NCBI GenBank assembly: GCA_921293015.1
Contig: OV121093.1
Coordinates: forward strand, 1,054,001-1,118,000
Source: Phorcus lineatus
Lineage: Eukaryota; Mollusca; Gastropoda; Trochida; Trochidae
DNA length: 64,000 bases
Direction of reading: 5' to 3'
The position numbers and the translations under genes are program-made. Shown piece by piece: positions 25,746-39,000 of this stretch. The notes beneath the pieces are model-generated. The model ran no database searches. It was not told the DNA's origin and saw only the letters and a list, made by a program, of their open reading frames with translations. The number at the start of each line of letters is the position of its first letter. The stretch's first letter is position 1.

Positions 25746-26986
25746 CAATTTCATCAGCAAGTACACTAATATGATTAAAAATGCTGAAACTACCAACATG
25801 TATATTGATCAATATTTAAAAATATTTCAACAATTATTTTATTTTTTTTAAAGAGGATTTTTTTTAATCTCTGAAAGGTCTCAATGATTATAAAGGTTTA
25901 TTTAAATAATCTTAAAAGAGAGTAGGATCAATTATGTGTGTTAATTAAAATATTTTTAAAAAAAAACATTTTTTTAAACTATTAGTATATTAATTGATAT
26001 ATAAGTTATATTTGTGTTTGCTATGTAGAAAGTTAACACAGTGAATATATACTATATACATGTACAAGAACTGTATGAATATGGTTGAGTGCTAGAGGTC
26101 GTATGAAAACTCTCTACAGTCAGGCACTCAACTCTAGCCCGTACTGAACGTCAAAACATCTCACCCATTCAACCAATGATCTTTGCTGTTTGTCTGGTGG
26201 CAGTTATCCAGCTAAAGAGAGGGACTGGCTTACAAAACTATTGTGTGTAATAACTGGCGTAACGCCAAGATAGTGCTTGTTATCATGTGTAGTATTGTGA
26301 CATGTACGTCAGTTGATACAAACACAGACTGTGTATGATATACATAATACCTTTAAATAAACACTTGATAGTGTTTTGGCTTTGAGCATCAACGTTCTAG
26401 CATGGTAATTTTAACTTTATTTGTTAGAACTTTTCATTTCAAGACTTTATGAACAGCAACTCTGTTGGATACAGTTGATCCTCAGAGTCTTTGTGATATT
26501 TCTTTACAGACTCATGTGGGTATTTTTTCTGATAATTGATATTCAAAAATAACAATTTTCAATTTCAGCAGGATCTTAGACTTAAACTGGTTATATCTTG
26601 AAATATTAATTTTGAGAGACTTTCAGTATTCAGTCTCTGAATGGCTTCATTCCATTTAGTCCATCATATTTTGTTCATGTCGATTGGTTGTTTCATTCAC
26701 TTGAACTCACAGTTGTGGTTGACAGAGCTTGACAGAGCTTGATAGAGCTGTTTATGATTGATTTTTCATTAAGAAGATGAACATAGTTAATTTTGAGGTC
26801 ACAGATTCACTATTATTTTCTTTTCTTTAACAAAGTAATCCTTTTGAAAATAATTGACTACCAACATCTACCTGACTTTTCTCAAAAGCTCTGTGACCTA
26901 ATAAATTATTATGCTCCTGATCAATGAATTTGACTATTTAGTCTATGTATATATGTACATTCATTGTTTTTGTCTTTTACTTTCAG
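25746..26986. other. Gene-free stretch upstream of the CUB-like gene's first coding exon
   Basis: No coding region or clear core promoter seen. If the gene has a distant untranslated first exon, this is intron. Confidence 0.4.
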
Positions 26987-27088
26987 ATTTTTTCCAAACA
27001 ACATTAAAAATGGGACCTTGTTGGGTTTTGTTTACATCGGCTGTTCTGATGGTTTTAGCAACGCCAATCAGTGGCCAGAAAAAATATG
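26987..27088 (+). CDS. CUB-like gene, first coding exon: signal peptide
   Basis: The acceptor CTTTTACTTTCAG precedes 26987. The coding start is ATG at 27010 in the context TAAAAATGG. The exon encodes 26 residues of signal peptide and first mature residues, then one base of the next codon, ending at a strong gtaagt. The acceptor before the ATG implies a separate upstream 5' UTR exon. Confidence 0.85.
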
Positions 27089-30000
27089 GTAAGTTGCACC
27101 AAATGTCTTACTGCAATTTAGTTCGCTATATATTCAGCTGATGTTTTGCTATATAGTGCAATGTATAGACAGCTCATTTATTGTAATATAGCTGATGTAT
27201 GGCTTATATATTGAATAAACTCTACATTCAACCTTTTATTCCCCTTTTTTACAGTTTAAACATTATGCATTTGATAACATGTCTTTAGATCTTTTGAAAA
27301 ATAGACAGCTACTAAGAAAAGTAAATTTTGTTAATAAAGTTTGATGGTATATATATCTTAAGAACTGTCAACTATCATTTTCATTACAGCCAAACATGTA
27401 TTCTTGCACACCAAAATAATATTTGTTATTCATTAAGCAAATGAGAACAATCTTTCTGAGTATGTTTGACATTAAATTAGTTGGTATGATATATTACGAT
27501 ATGAAAAATAATATTGTAATGATTGTATTGCACAATCTGTACCGCCTTGTATTGGTATTGCGATAAATTTGAATAGCCCTAATGGCAAGTATTTATTATC
27601 TTTTTTGTGTGAAATACTCAAGGGTCAATTTTTACCATTTATTTTAACTATTTAAGCATTGTAATGTCACAAGGTTTACGCCTTTGAGCATCTGAATATC
27701 GATTAGCTTGTCATTGGGATAGTAACCATTGAATCAAACATAAAAAGCTCACAGCTCTGTTGGAACTCTGCAATTTTTTTCCATGTCTAGCCCATTTCTT
27801 CATTGTTGTTTAGGACATGGTCATGTTTGGGACAAATACTCGTTAAAAATAACTTTGAAACCTTTGTATGTACATTTGTGAAAATAAATTATAAATCAAG
27901 TACTTTAAGGATGTTAGATACTATCATCAAAATGCCTGTTTCAATCTTTGCAGAACTCTTTTAAATGAAAAAATATTGTACCTCAAGTACAAGTTTTCCT
28001 CATAGAACCCCTCAGGGTTGATAAGTGTAGAGTTTCCGAACAATATACTTAAAGCTTTTGATGTGCTGGATTTTCTGAGTTAGAGTATGGGAGGGCAGCC
28101 CTTCAGTTCGAGTATGGAAGGGCAGCCCTTAAGAAAAACATCAGTGTACGGTTGACAACAGTATATGACATTTCTTATTTTCTTATACTTCCACAGCTTA
28201 CTTCTCTGACTTCACCAACTGTGCACAAACGTACACAGTAGGCAGGGATGATGAAGTGGAGATTGCGGGGAAACGTTCGTCAGATAGTTCCTCCACTGCC
28301 TTCTCGGACTGTTCCCTGTTGTTCCGGGCTGGAGCTCTCGAGGACAAGCTGTGTGTGCGGATCTCTACGCTGACCTTCAGCAACACCAAGTTACAGCTTC
28401 AGTACTTTGCTTCTCTTGATCCCACCGTGGGAACCCCCGCTGAGGTATGTTTGTCCATCCATTTGTGATATTAATTGTATTTATATTGGTGATAATATAA
28501 TTATCATATTATATTGATGAAACATACTAACGATTAGTGACGTGTCCAAACATGTTTCACATTTTCAATGTGCCTTGCATGATGTGTTTGACAGTGCTAC
28601 GGATGCACATAAATAATATTGTACATATAATTATTCATTTCCGCGTGTATTTTTTTCATGAAATTTGATTTGGGATGATATGTCATGAGCTTCTTTCACC
28701 TGCTTCAGGAATTCTCAATTTGTCAATATTTTTTTTCTTCTTTGATTGACAATCTAGAAGTTATGTGATGAAGGACGATAATGGCAAGTGTATTGATATG
28801 TATACAATTTCTTTATTCTTGGGAAGTGACTTTTCGACATAGATGCCAACTTATTTGTCAAGGATACATGACAAGTTGTTAGAGAGAATCAGTGTTCGCG
28901 TTAACACATAAACCTGCGTTTTTCACGCATAAAAATCATATAAACACGCAAAATATATTGTAACTGCGTGTTTTGCACGCACATATAATTATACACTTAC
29001 GTTTATATTTTTCCATAATGTTAAAAAAATCGTTTTAAGCTGATTGTCTGATTACGATGTCCTGACAAAAATAAATCGAAACCTGGAAATCCCATTGCTA
29101 AAAGCCCTGTCATTGGTTACTTTATCGATGGAATTCCCCGGAAGTCGTTCGTTTCATCCAATCAGAGCTATGTTTACAAGTGATTATCATCAAGTCGTAT
29201 GCTGTACATAATATTACGAAGTTCGGAACGGCAGCTAGTTACTTACACAGGCATGTGGCTGCATGTGTTTTATCATCAAAACTGAACCGTATATGGTAGG
29301 TTAAACTTTGATGTCTAAATTTCATGACAATTTATTACCTTTACTAGTAATTATTTTATTGAAATAAAAACTCCATTAACAAAAAACGCGAAATATTTGA
29401 ATTGAAAATGTATTATTTCATTCTGCACGCACTGTATAAAAACCTACCGCGAACACTGGAGAATTTACACACGCCTGTACTAATTCTAGTACTGCTAAAT
29501 ACAAGTTTTGTTTAGAATTCACCGTGACCTATATCATTAAAACTTGCTTCTCTTCTCATAGGAAAACATATCACAAGAATAGGTTTTAACTCTGCATTTT
29601 AAAAGATAATTTGAATATAGCAAACTAAAAACAATAATCTGAAAATACCAGTTTTTATGGCCTATATGAAATCGTACAGTTCTGACCTAACTTGACAATT
29701 ACACCCAATCATCTCACTTTTAGAATATATATCATAATATCCCTAGCTTAGAATATATATCATAATATCCCTAGCTTAGAATATATATAATAATATCCCT
29801 AGCTTAGAATATATATCATAATATCCCTAGCTTAGAACATATATAATAATATCCCTAGCTTAGAATATATATCATAATATCCCTAGCTTAGAGTATATTA
29901 TAAGTTACCATGTGTCCACGATTTTGATATGGAGATATATCATGTGTTCGAGTTAAATATCAAACGAGAACGAAGTAAAGACCCTTATTGTATGCTTTAT

Positions 30001-33000
30001 ATATGGCTTGAAAGATTGGATGGGTCAAAATGGCGGCTGATCTTGTCAGTATAACTTTTTTATTTATCAAGTTACAAAAATGATTTTTACATCACCGTCT
30101 AAAACTCAAAAAGTATAGTCTAGCACCGTGCAGCGGTACTAGACGGTAAATGCGGATTAACAAAATTAAATAAACATAACGAGTATTGCAGGGCTTATTT
30201 GATTTTGATTGTTTGGTCACGTGACCTCGTGTACACGTTCCACCTTGGAAACGTTCGATTTGAAGCGGCGCTAAAATCTCCGTAGTTTTGAGACTGTCAT
30301 GGCCGACCGTCGTGAAAGGAGCGAGTTAGTTTGAAAGTGTCGGACTAACAGAAGATGCAGGCATCACTGCATAATGCACTGATTGGTTTGAATATGAATG
30401 ATTGTGAATGAAGAGTAGGTGATGACCTCGTCTGGTATGTGTATAGATTGGTTTTCTGATTCATCCTTCCAATCTCGAGCTCGCTGATGGACAACCCCGC
30501 TGCGAGCGAGTGAACCGACAGGCCGTTAGCAAGCCTTTTGACTGTGACGTTGTGACGTCATCAGTTGTATAGCATTGTGATGTCATTACTTGATGATGTA
30601 AAACAATTGTGATGTCATAAACTTGACTGTAATAGAGCATTGTTCAAAATCTACTGTCAAAACAATATCTCCTAGGAGATTTCGCTTGCTCTTCCACAAG
30701 TGATATCTCCTGTGGAACACAGTTTTGGATGATAAATCGTAATATCCCTAGCTTAGCATATATATCATAATATCCCTAGCTTAGAATATATATCATTATA
30801 TCCCTAGCTTAGAATATATATTATAATATCCCTAGCTTAGAATGTATATCATAATATCCCTAGCTTAAAATATATATCATAATGATTTCAGACATTACAA
30901 AACATGCATCGAGCAGTTCATGTACAATAATAACAAGGTTTTTTGGAAACATCAATTAATATGTCATTACTTCAGAGCATGCTTTCCGATGTTAAAATTT
31001 CCCAACACTGCCGCATACATCGTTACAGAATAGTGATATCAAATTGAGATTTGTAGGCATTTGACACAGTAACACCTTAACTGGAAAAGGTATCTGATAA
31101 AAATAGATAACTTGGTCAAATATGTTAGTCCAATGTTATTGCATGTTTTCTGAACTTTTGTAGGTTAAATTTAAGCTTAACAAGTCTGATAAAGAAAATA
31201 TGAAAAGTGTCCAAAGCTTGATTAAAACTGTCCGAAGCAAGCTCGTCATTTACTTCTTAAATTTTCCAATATGAAGCACAGGTGAACTGTTTGATTGTTT
31301 CTCTTTGTTTATTAATACAGTTTAAAATATTTTACCATTTCTTACAAGGATATATTATTTGTACATCATAGCTACAATCAAATGTTAACTTACTGAAATG
31401 AATAGAATAACATACTGAATCTTAATATTATGGAACAATAATATTGTCGACATTACACTTAGTATTGCGTCAGCTTCTAGTCAAAAGTGTCCCAAGTTCG
31501 TGCGACCTCGGGTGGTGTCCGAACCTCGGTCAGTTTGCCCTACATAATTATCAGAACAGCTCACAACAGATTTTCCAATATATTTCCAATATATAAGCAC
31601 GCAAATTTTGTTATCAGGGCAGTCTGATGAGTTCACATAGAAGAACACTGGTTACTTGCAAAAGAAAAACAAGCAATCAGGGAAATTACTATGACCCACT
31701 TCATTCTCTCAGTGTCTCTACTGAAGAAGTAGAAGTATATCAGCCCTCTAGCCAGGTTTGATCCCAACACCAGTTCAAATGATGTAACCAAAGCAATAAC
31801 TATTGATATCCCTAAAGGTTTAACGCTACAATATGGAAAGATAAGAAATTTAGGCGCCAAAATTGGAAGGCTTGATCTACAAATAGAGTTTTTAAAGACC
31901 TCTTTCGTTAATACATTACTACTGCTATCTTTCAGACCTCGTATAACCTCGGGTCAATCCATATATAGCCCTGCAGTAGCTCAAAAGAGAGCAATCAGTA
32001 TGAAATCTCTGGGCTTAAAACTACTAGATATACATATCTCACAGCTAAAACAAACTGTCAAAGATCTTTCCAATTTTCTCAAAATGAAGGATAGCATGTT
32101 TGGCAAAGTCACTGACGAGAAGAGCAAGGCACACAATCTGAAACACTGACATGTTGCTACAGACATCATTAATTCTTTTTTATCCATGTCATTTCAAAGG
32201 ATATTCAGGATATGTATGACTATAAGCTAGTGATTGATGTAAAAGGGTTATTAAGTATTGAATAAATGACACCTTTAAAATCACTGTTCAATATATTTCC
32301 CACTTTTCCCGAGTGGCAAGGAATAAAACCAAATCTTCTTTTTTTATCAGACATATGATAGTAACTCAGCATACAGTACTCCTATTGAGATTTGCTCCAA
32401 TGAATATGAAGTCTCCTTCAAGCTACACGACAAGGATGGCACTGCAACCATTGGAGATATCGATGTGCTAATCACAGTCTTCAATATGCAGGGCACCAGG
32501 AGAATAGGTGGGTACAGTTTGTGTAGCAGGGCACCAGGAGAATAGGTGGGTACAGTTTGTGTAGCAGGGCACCAGGAGAATAGGTGGGTACAGTTTGTGT
32601 AGCAGGGCACCAGGAGAATAGGTGGGTACAGTTTGTGTAGCACCAGGAGAATAGGTGGGTACAGTTTGTGTAGCAGGGCACCAGGAGAATAGGGGGGTAC
32701 AGTTTGTGTAGCACCAGGAGAATAGGTGGGTACATTTTGTGTAGCAGGGCACCAGGAGAATAGGTGGGTACAGTTTGTGTAGCAGGGCACCAGGAGAATA
32801 GGTGGGTACAGTTTGTGTAGCACCAGGAGAATAGGTGGGTACAGTTTGTGTAGCAGGGCACCAGGAGAATAGGTGGGTACAGTTTGTGTAGCACCAGGAG
32901 AATAGGTGGGTACAGTTTGTGTAGCACCAGGAGAATAGGTGGGTACAGTTTGTGTAGCAGGGCACTAGGAGAATAGGTGGGTACAGTTTGTGTAGCAGGG

Positions 33001-36000
33001 CACCAGGAGAATAGGTGGGTACAGTTTGTGTAGCACCAGGAGAATAGGTGGGTACATTTTGTGTAGCAGGGCACCAGGAGAATAGGTGGGTACAGTTTGT
33101 GTAGCAGGGCACCAGGAGAATAGGTGGGTACAGTTTGTGTAGCACCAGGAGAATAGGTGGGTACAGTTTGTGTAGCAGGGCACCAGGAGAATAGGTGGGT
33201 ACAGTTTGTGTAGCACCACGAGAATAGGTGGGTACAGTTTGTGTAGCACCAGGAGAATAGGTGGGTACAGTTTGTGTAGCACCAGGAGAATAGGTGGGTA
33301 CAGTTTGTATAGCAGCGCACCAGGAGAATAGTTGGGTACAGTTTGTGTAGCAGGGCACCAGGAGAATAGGTGGGTACAGTTTGTGTAGCACCACGAGAAT
33401 AGGTGGGTACAGTTTGTGTAGCACCAGGAGAATAGGTGGGTACAGTTTGTGTAGCAGGGCACCAGGAGAATAGGTGGGTACAGTTTGTGTAGCACCACGA
33501 GAATAGGTGGGTACAGTTTGTGTAGCACCACGAGAATAGGTGGGTACAGTTTGTGTAGCACCACGAGAATAGGTGGGTACAGTTTGTGTAGCACCACGAG
33601 AATAGGTGGGTACAGTTTGTGTAGCAGGGCACCAGGAGAATAGTTGGGTACAGTTTGTGTAGCAGGGCACCAGGAGAATAGGTGGGTACAGTTTGTGTAG
33701 CAGGGCACCAGGAGAATAGGTGGGTACAGTTTGTGTAGCACCAGGAGAATAGGTGGGTACAGTTTGTGTAGCAGGGCACCAGGAGAATAGGTGGGTACAG
33801 TTTGTGTAGCACCACGAGAATAGGTGGGTACAGTTTGTGTAGCACCAGGAGAATAGGTGGGTACAGTTTGTGTAGCACCAGGAGAATAGGTGGTTACAGT
33901 TTGTGTAGCACCAGGAGAATAGGTGGGTACAGTTTGTGTAGCACCAGGCGAATAGGTGGGTACAGTTTGTGTAGCAGGGCACCAGGAGAATAGGTGGGTA
34001 CAGTTTGTGTAGCACCAGGAGAATAGGTGGGTACAGTTTGTATAGCAGCGCACCAGGAGAATAGGTGGGTACAGTTTGTGTAGCAGGGCACCAGGAGAAT
34101 AGGTGGGTACAGTTTGTGTAGCACCAGGAGAATAGGTGGGTACAGTTTGTATAGCAGCGCACCAGGAGAATAGTTGGGTACAGTTTGTGTAACTTATAAA
34201 TTTATGATTTCCTCTCAAAAGGCAAAAAATTCATCAATATTCAAAATATTCTAATACAATTTTTTTATGATCTTAAACATTATCAGCTCAGGGATTGGGA
34301 AAGGCAGGGGCCATGGGCCAATTTGCACATTGGATGAAAAAATGGCCCATCATAATTGTAAATTTATCCATTGCTACAAGGGGGAATGGCCCATTCATAA
34401 TTTTGAAAAAGACTAAAAGCCCTGAAAATGGCCCATTGTGAAAGGTGTCTTTCTCATTCCCTGTCAGCTATAACTGAAGTGCGTCTTTGTGAGGAATTGA
34501 AGATAATGATAAAGAAACTATCATCATTTCATTAGCGTCTTACAATTTCAAATCGTAGTAATACATTTTATAATTCAAAATATCCTTTTTATGTTAAGCA
34601 TACTTTGATGAAGACTGTGGTAATACGCTCAAACTGCGGGACAGCACGATCTCAGTGCAGACCATCAACGCAGCTAAAAGCAACGGCAAGGTAGACCTGT
34701 GTCAACTCACCTTTGAGTATATCGGCAACAACCCAAACAAGACAGTGTGTATTGAGTACCAGATGCTGAAGGCGGACGTCTGTGACTACACCCTGAAGGT
34801 CCTGGATGGTTCCCAAGCAGAGTTTATTCATGCTCATGTAAGTTGAATATTCTTTAGATTGCTACATTATTACTTTCAAGTTTAATTCATGCATGCAATA
34901 TCAAATGAGTGTGAATCAAGTCAATATCAGTTACAGAGTTACTGATCATTTCTTTAACAAAAAAGTTTTCAGTTGATATTCCACCATACATGAAAGGTGC
35001 TGTGGCATGATATTTTAGCAAAATAAAGGGATCTCATGAAAACGAAAATAGATCTTACAAATTGCAAGACAATGTTTTTATACACAAGAAGCAGTATGTC
35101 AAACGTACCATGATCTGCCAAGCCATACTGATCCATTTCACTACCTCGAATGATTAAGAGATAATAAAAAATGGCTGTTAATGGTTTGTTCTTGATACTT
35201 GATTATATTACCTACCACCTTTAGTTGAGCAATGATACTTCTGACCATCTGAAGATAACACATATGGCACAGTTTAATATTCATTTATTTGAGCAAATTT
35301 AAAGTAAAGAAATTTTCTAGAACTAGCTACTTCCCCTTTGAAAGTGTTTTGTCTAAGCTGTCTTAGTCTATGACAGAGACACATAACAACTATTTGTACC
35401 CAGATAGGTTCATTGCTGAAAAGCACAGGTTAGCTTGTTTGTCTTCGGATCATAATGTCCAAGGTTCAAAACCCACCAGGGGCTCGTCAACTTTGTCTGC
35501 AGAACTGTTCTACAGGCAGTAAGTTTTGGGTGCAATACTACATTAAATTTCAGTGAAGTACCACCCATGGTTCGCTAGTTCTAACAGACGCTCGCAGGTT
35601 TCACCGCAATGCATAGCCACAATAGTGTTGCGGGCTTTCTCCCTGCAGTAGTACTAGCAGCTGCGATATAAATGAAATACTCTTGAAAGCGGCTTTAAAC
35701 CCCAATTCACTTCACTTCACTTCATTGGTGAAGGTTGGGTTTACACACGGGGGTAGGCACTCCAGTCTATGTGGTAGAAGTGAATCCTTTGGCTAAAAGC
35801 CATGGGTAGGTAGATGCAGTTGAGGTTGAAATTTGGCCAAAAAGGACCTACATCCGCCCTACGATAAAAAGTGAATCGAAACTATTAAATCATTAAAAAT
35901 TATATGCTGTCATATTTGCCTGTGTTCTTAACAAAATCTCTAACGTGCTCAAACATTAGGTTGTCTGTAGGAATAGATCTCATAGAATAGAATAGGAATA

Positions 36001-39000
36001 GAAGACATAGGACGTAGACAAAACAACCTGTCTGACTTCTTCATTTTCACCATTATCACTTTCGCTTTCTACTTGAAATTGGAGACTGTTTTTGGACTTT
36101 GTAACACAGCTGATTCATGACAGGGATACTATTGTCTTAATTATGTCTGTGAACATTTAATCCACAATGGCAAAGTCAGTTTATTCTACAGCAAACACTG
36201 ACACAAGATCTTGTAGTCTTAAAGTTTCCTCTCCTCCTCAATATGGGATATAAAAATCTTATCCCACATGTCCTGATGCTGGATCTTTGGAGGCATCTGT
36301 GTAGATATGGGTGATTCAAAGAAGTAATTTATGCTTATGAAGTCCTCTGCTTCTGCTTAACAATGTTTGGGTTCATTTGTTTATTACATTTGAGGCTAAA
36401 TCTCTCTTGATCAACGGTATGGTAAGGCACCAAGAAGCTGATTTGGGAGTTAACAATGTTTGGGTTCATTTGTTTATTACTTTTGAGGCTAAATCTCTCT
36501 TGATCAACAGTATGGTAAGGCACCAAGAAGCTGATTTGAGAGTTAAGTTGAAATCTTGAATGTTGCACTTAGTGCTAGTCGTTGAGCTGTTAACCAAAAT
36601 GGTAGTTTACCATTACTCCAATCTCAGATAGCATACACACGCAGAGTCTTACACAGAGGAAGATGCTGAAGAGAGATAAGGAAGATTTTAGCTCATCACA
36701 CCTGAAAGGTCACATTGGCTAAACTATGGCCTGTTGTCTTACATGTGTGATCCGTAAACTTCATTTTAATCTCATCTCCTTCTAATTTATAGCTTGGGTC
36801 AGACAGTGACCTCTATAGGGGGAACACACGCCACACCCTAAAACATTTCTTTTTCATCTTCACATGGGTACATTGGGTACAAATGTTGTGATCTTATGTA
36901 TTGCAGACGTACACATGCACCCAGACCGAGCCCCAAAGATGGTGTTCAGCTAAAAATACGATCCAGTTGGAACTGGCAAACTCGGGCAGCACCGCCCTCC
37001 TGGACAACACCTTCAGCATTCAAGTCAAAGACGCCACCAGTGGTAATTCACTTGTCTCATGCAGATGATACCTTTAATCTCATTCTACTTTTAGCCAAAT
37101 ACCATTAATTATTACCAAAATTATCACATTTTAAGCGAGGACTGTAGTATTTCTACACTAAAGAAAAGCAGTTATTTGAATAAGTCTAAGTTTGATGGAT
37201 TTCTGGGATATTGGGCAATGTATTTAAAACTTGTTTTTCATTGGTTACACAATAAAGAATGAATGAGTATGTATCAGTGAGTAAATGAATTTTTTTTATT
37301 CTTAACTTTCCAATTCTATTCTTTTTGTTTGCTTTTGTCTTACATGCTTCCAATAAAAATATTTAGAGTCACATTTCATAAACATTAATCATTTAGAATT
37401 CATTTTACTCACAAAATAGAATTGGTTAATTCTGTTTCTTTGGACTAAAATTACTTGATAACTTAGTTACCGGTATATGTTCAAATTTGGCTATTCTGAT
37501 ATCATTCAATAAATGCTTTTCAATTGTTATCTTGAATCATTGACATTTCTCTTATAAATTACCTGAATTGCATTGAATTTATTGAGTTTAGTTGCTTATT
37601 TCTCTTGTATTTTCTTCGCTTTTTTTGTTTTATTTTCAGGTATGCATAATTCTATGTCATTCCTTGTCGTTCCTAATGCTTATGTAATCAACTAATACAT
37701 TAATTAAGTTTTCAGATGATGAGTCTCTAATGTTCAACACTCCTTTTAGAAATGACAACTTTTATTATTCCCAACTAGATCACACAAGATCTCAACTAGT
37801 CCTTCAATCAAACGTTTAAAAGTTGGTTAAATGCCATCATTGAAGTCAGCCAGTCATCACGGGATGAATTCACTACCTATGGTCTGCTTTCGATAGCTGA
37901 CACTACAAAATTCATCCAGGACAGGGGGTTCCTGTTGAAAAGAGGGCTGGGGAACTTTCACCCTGTTTGGTCACCAATTTTGAAGGGCGAGGAGTGGGGG
38001 TGGGGGGAGTAACTGAGGACCCCTTGAATCCACTACTGAATATTAGTTATATATCAAGGGATGATGGAGAATCCATCTTCATAACCTTTGTTCAATATAT
38101 TTCACACTTTTGCCTCTCAGCAAAGATAGGCTGACTGTCTGCTTGTTCTTTGTCCTCGGCCTGTTGAGGTCTTGTGTACTGTGGTGTGGTCAGTGTCATT
38201 TCAGAGACCGCCTTAATAACCATAACAATTTTATGAGTTCAATGATTTGTCTGTGATTTGATTATTATCCTGTTTGAATAATGAGCAAGTTATTTCTGCA
38301 GGTGACGCCTTTGATTCTGGGTCCAACCCCACAGGTAGGTTTCTCCTTGCCATGATTTGGAAAGAGGGAGGGGGAGAGGAGTTATGTTTGTGGGTGTTAG
38401 ATAAGTTGGTTGTTAGGTGGGGGAGAGGAGGAGTTATGTTTTTGGGTGTTAGATAAGTTGGTGGTTATTTAGAGGGGGGGGGGAGGAGTTATGTTTGTGG
38501 GTGTTAGATAAGTTGGTGGTTATTTAGAGGGGGGGGGGGGAGGAGTTATGTTTGTGGGTGTTAGATAAGTTGGTGGTTATTTAGAGGGGGGGGGGAGGAG
38601 TTATGTTTGTGGGTGTTAGATAAGTTGGTGGTTATTTAGGGGGGGGGGGGGGGGAGGAGTTATGTTTGTGGGTGTTAGATAAGTTGGTGGTTAGTTAGAG
38701 AGGGGGGCTACCTTTGTAGTAGAAGGAGATGTAAACAGATTTTATTTGGTACTTATGAAGTATTTTTTTGATAAAATATTAATAATCTGGTGGTCTTTAA
38801 CTTTAAAGTAGGTTTGAGTGTCAGTTTAGAAATTTTTCAATTAATTATATTAAGCACCTGATTTATTTTTACAGCAGTACCACAGAGCCTGCTGATGGTT
38901 GCCGTAGTTACCATCCTTCTCTGCTGTTGGCCATGACACCTGTGATTACCTGGTGTTGCAGTCTGATCATCTTGTTTTGCTTTGCAGTTAGTTTTCATCA

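Noticed and set aside
25118-25799. Open frames of 203 and 150 codons with 20-residue repeats
   Set aside because: The 60-bp repeat unit keeps frame on both strands. There is no start context, domain or splice support.
32468-34218. Very long minus-strand open frames (up to 564 codons) with CYTNCTHLFSW-type repeats
   Set aside because: They lie wholly within the 33/38-bp minisatellite. All three minus frames show the same pattern, as expected from a stop-free repeat, and the true gene is on the plus strand.
36335-36568. 77-codon minus and 60-codon plus frames across a duplicated segment
   Set aside because: They arise from a 93-bp (31-codon) tandem duplication in an intron. Neither frame has domain or splice support.
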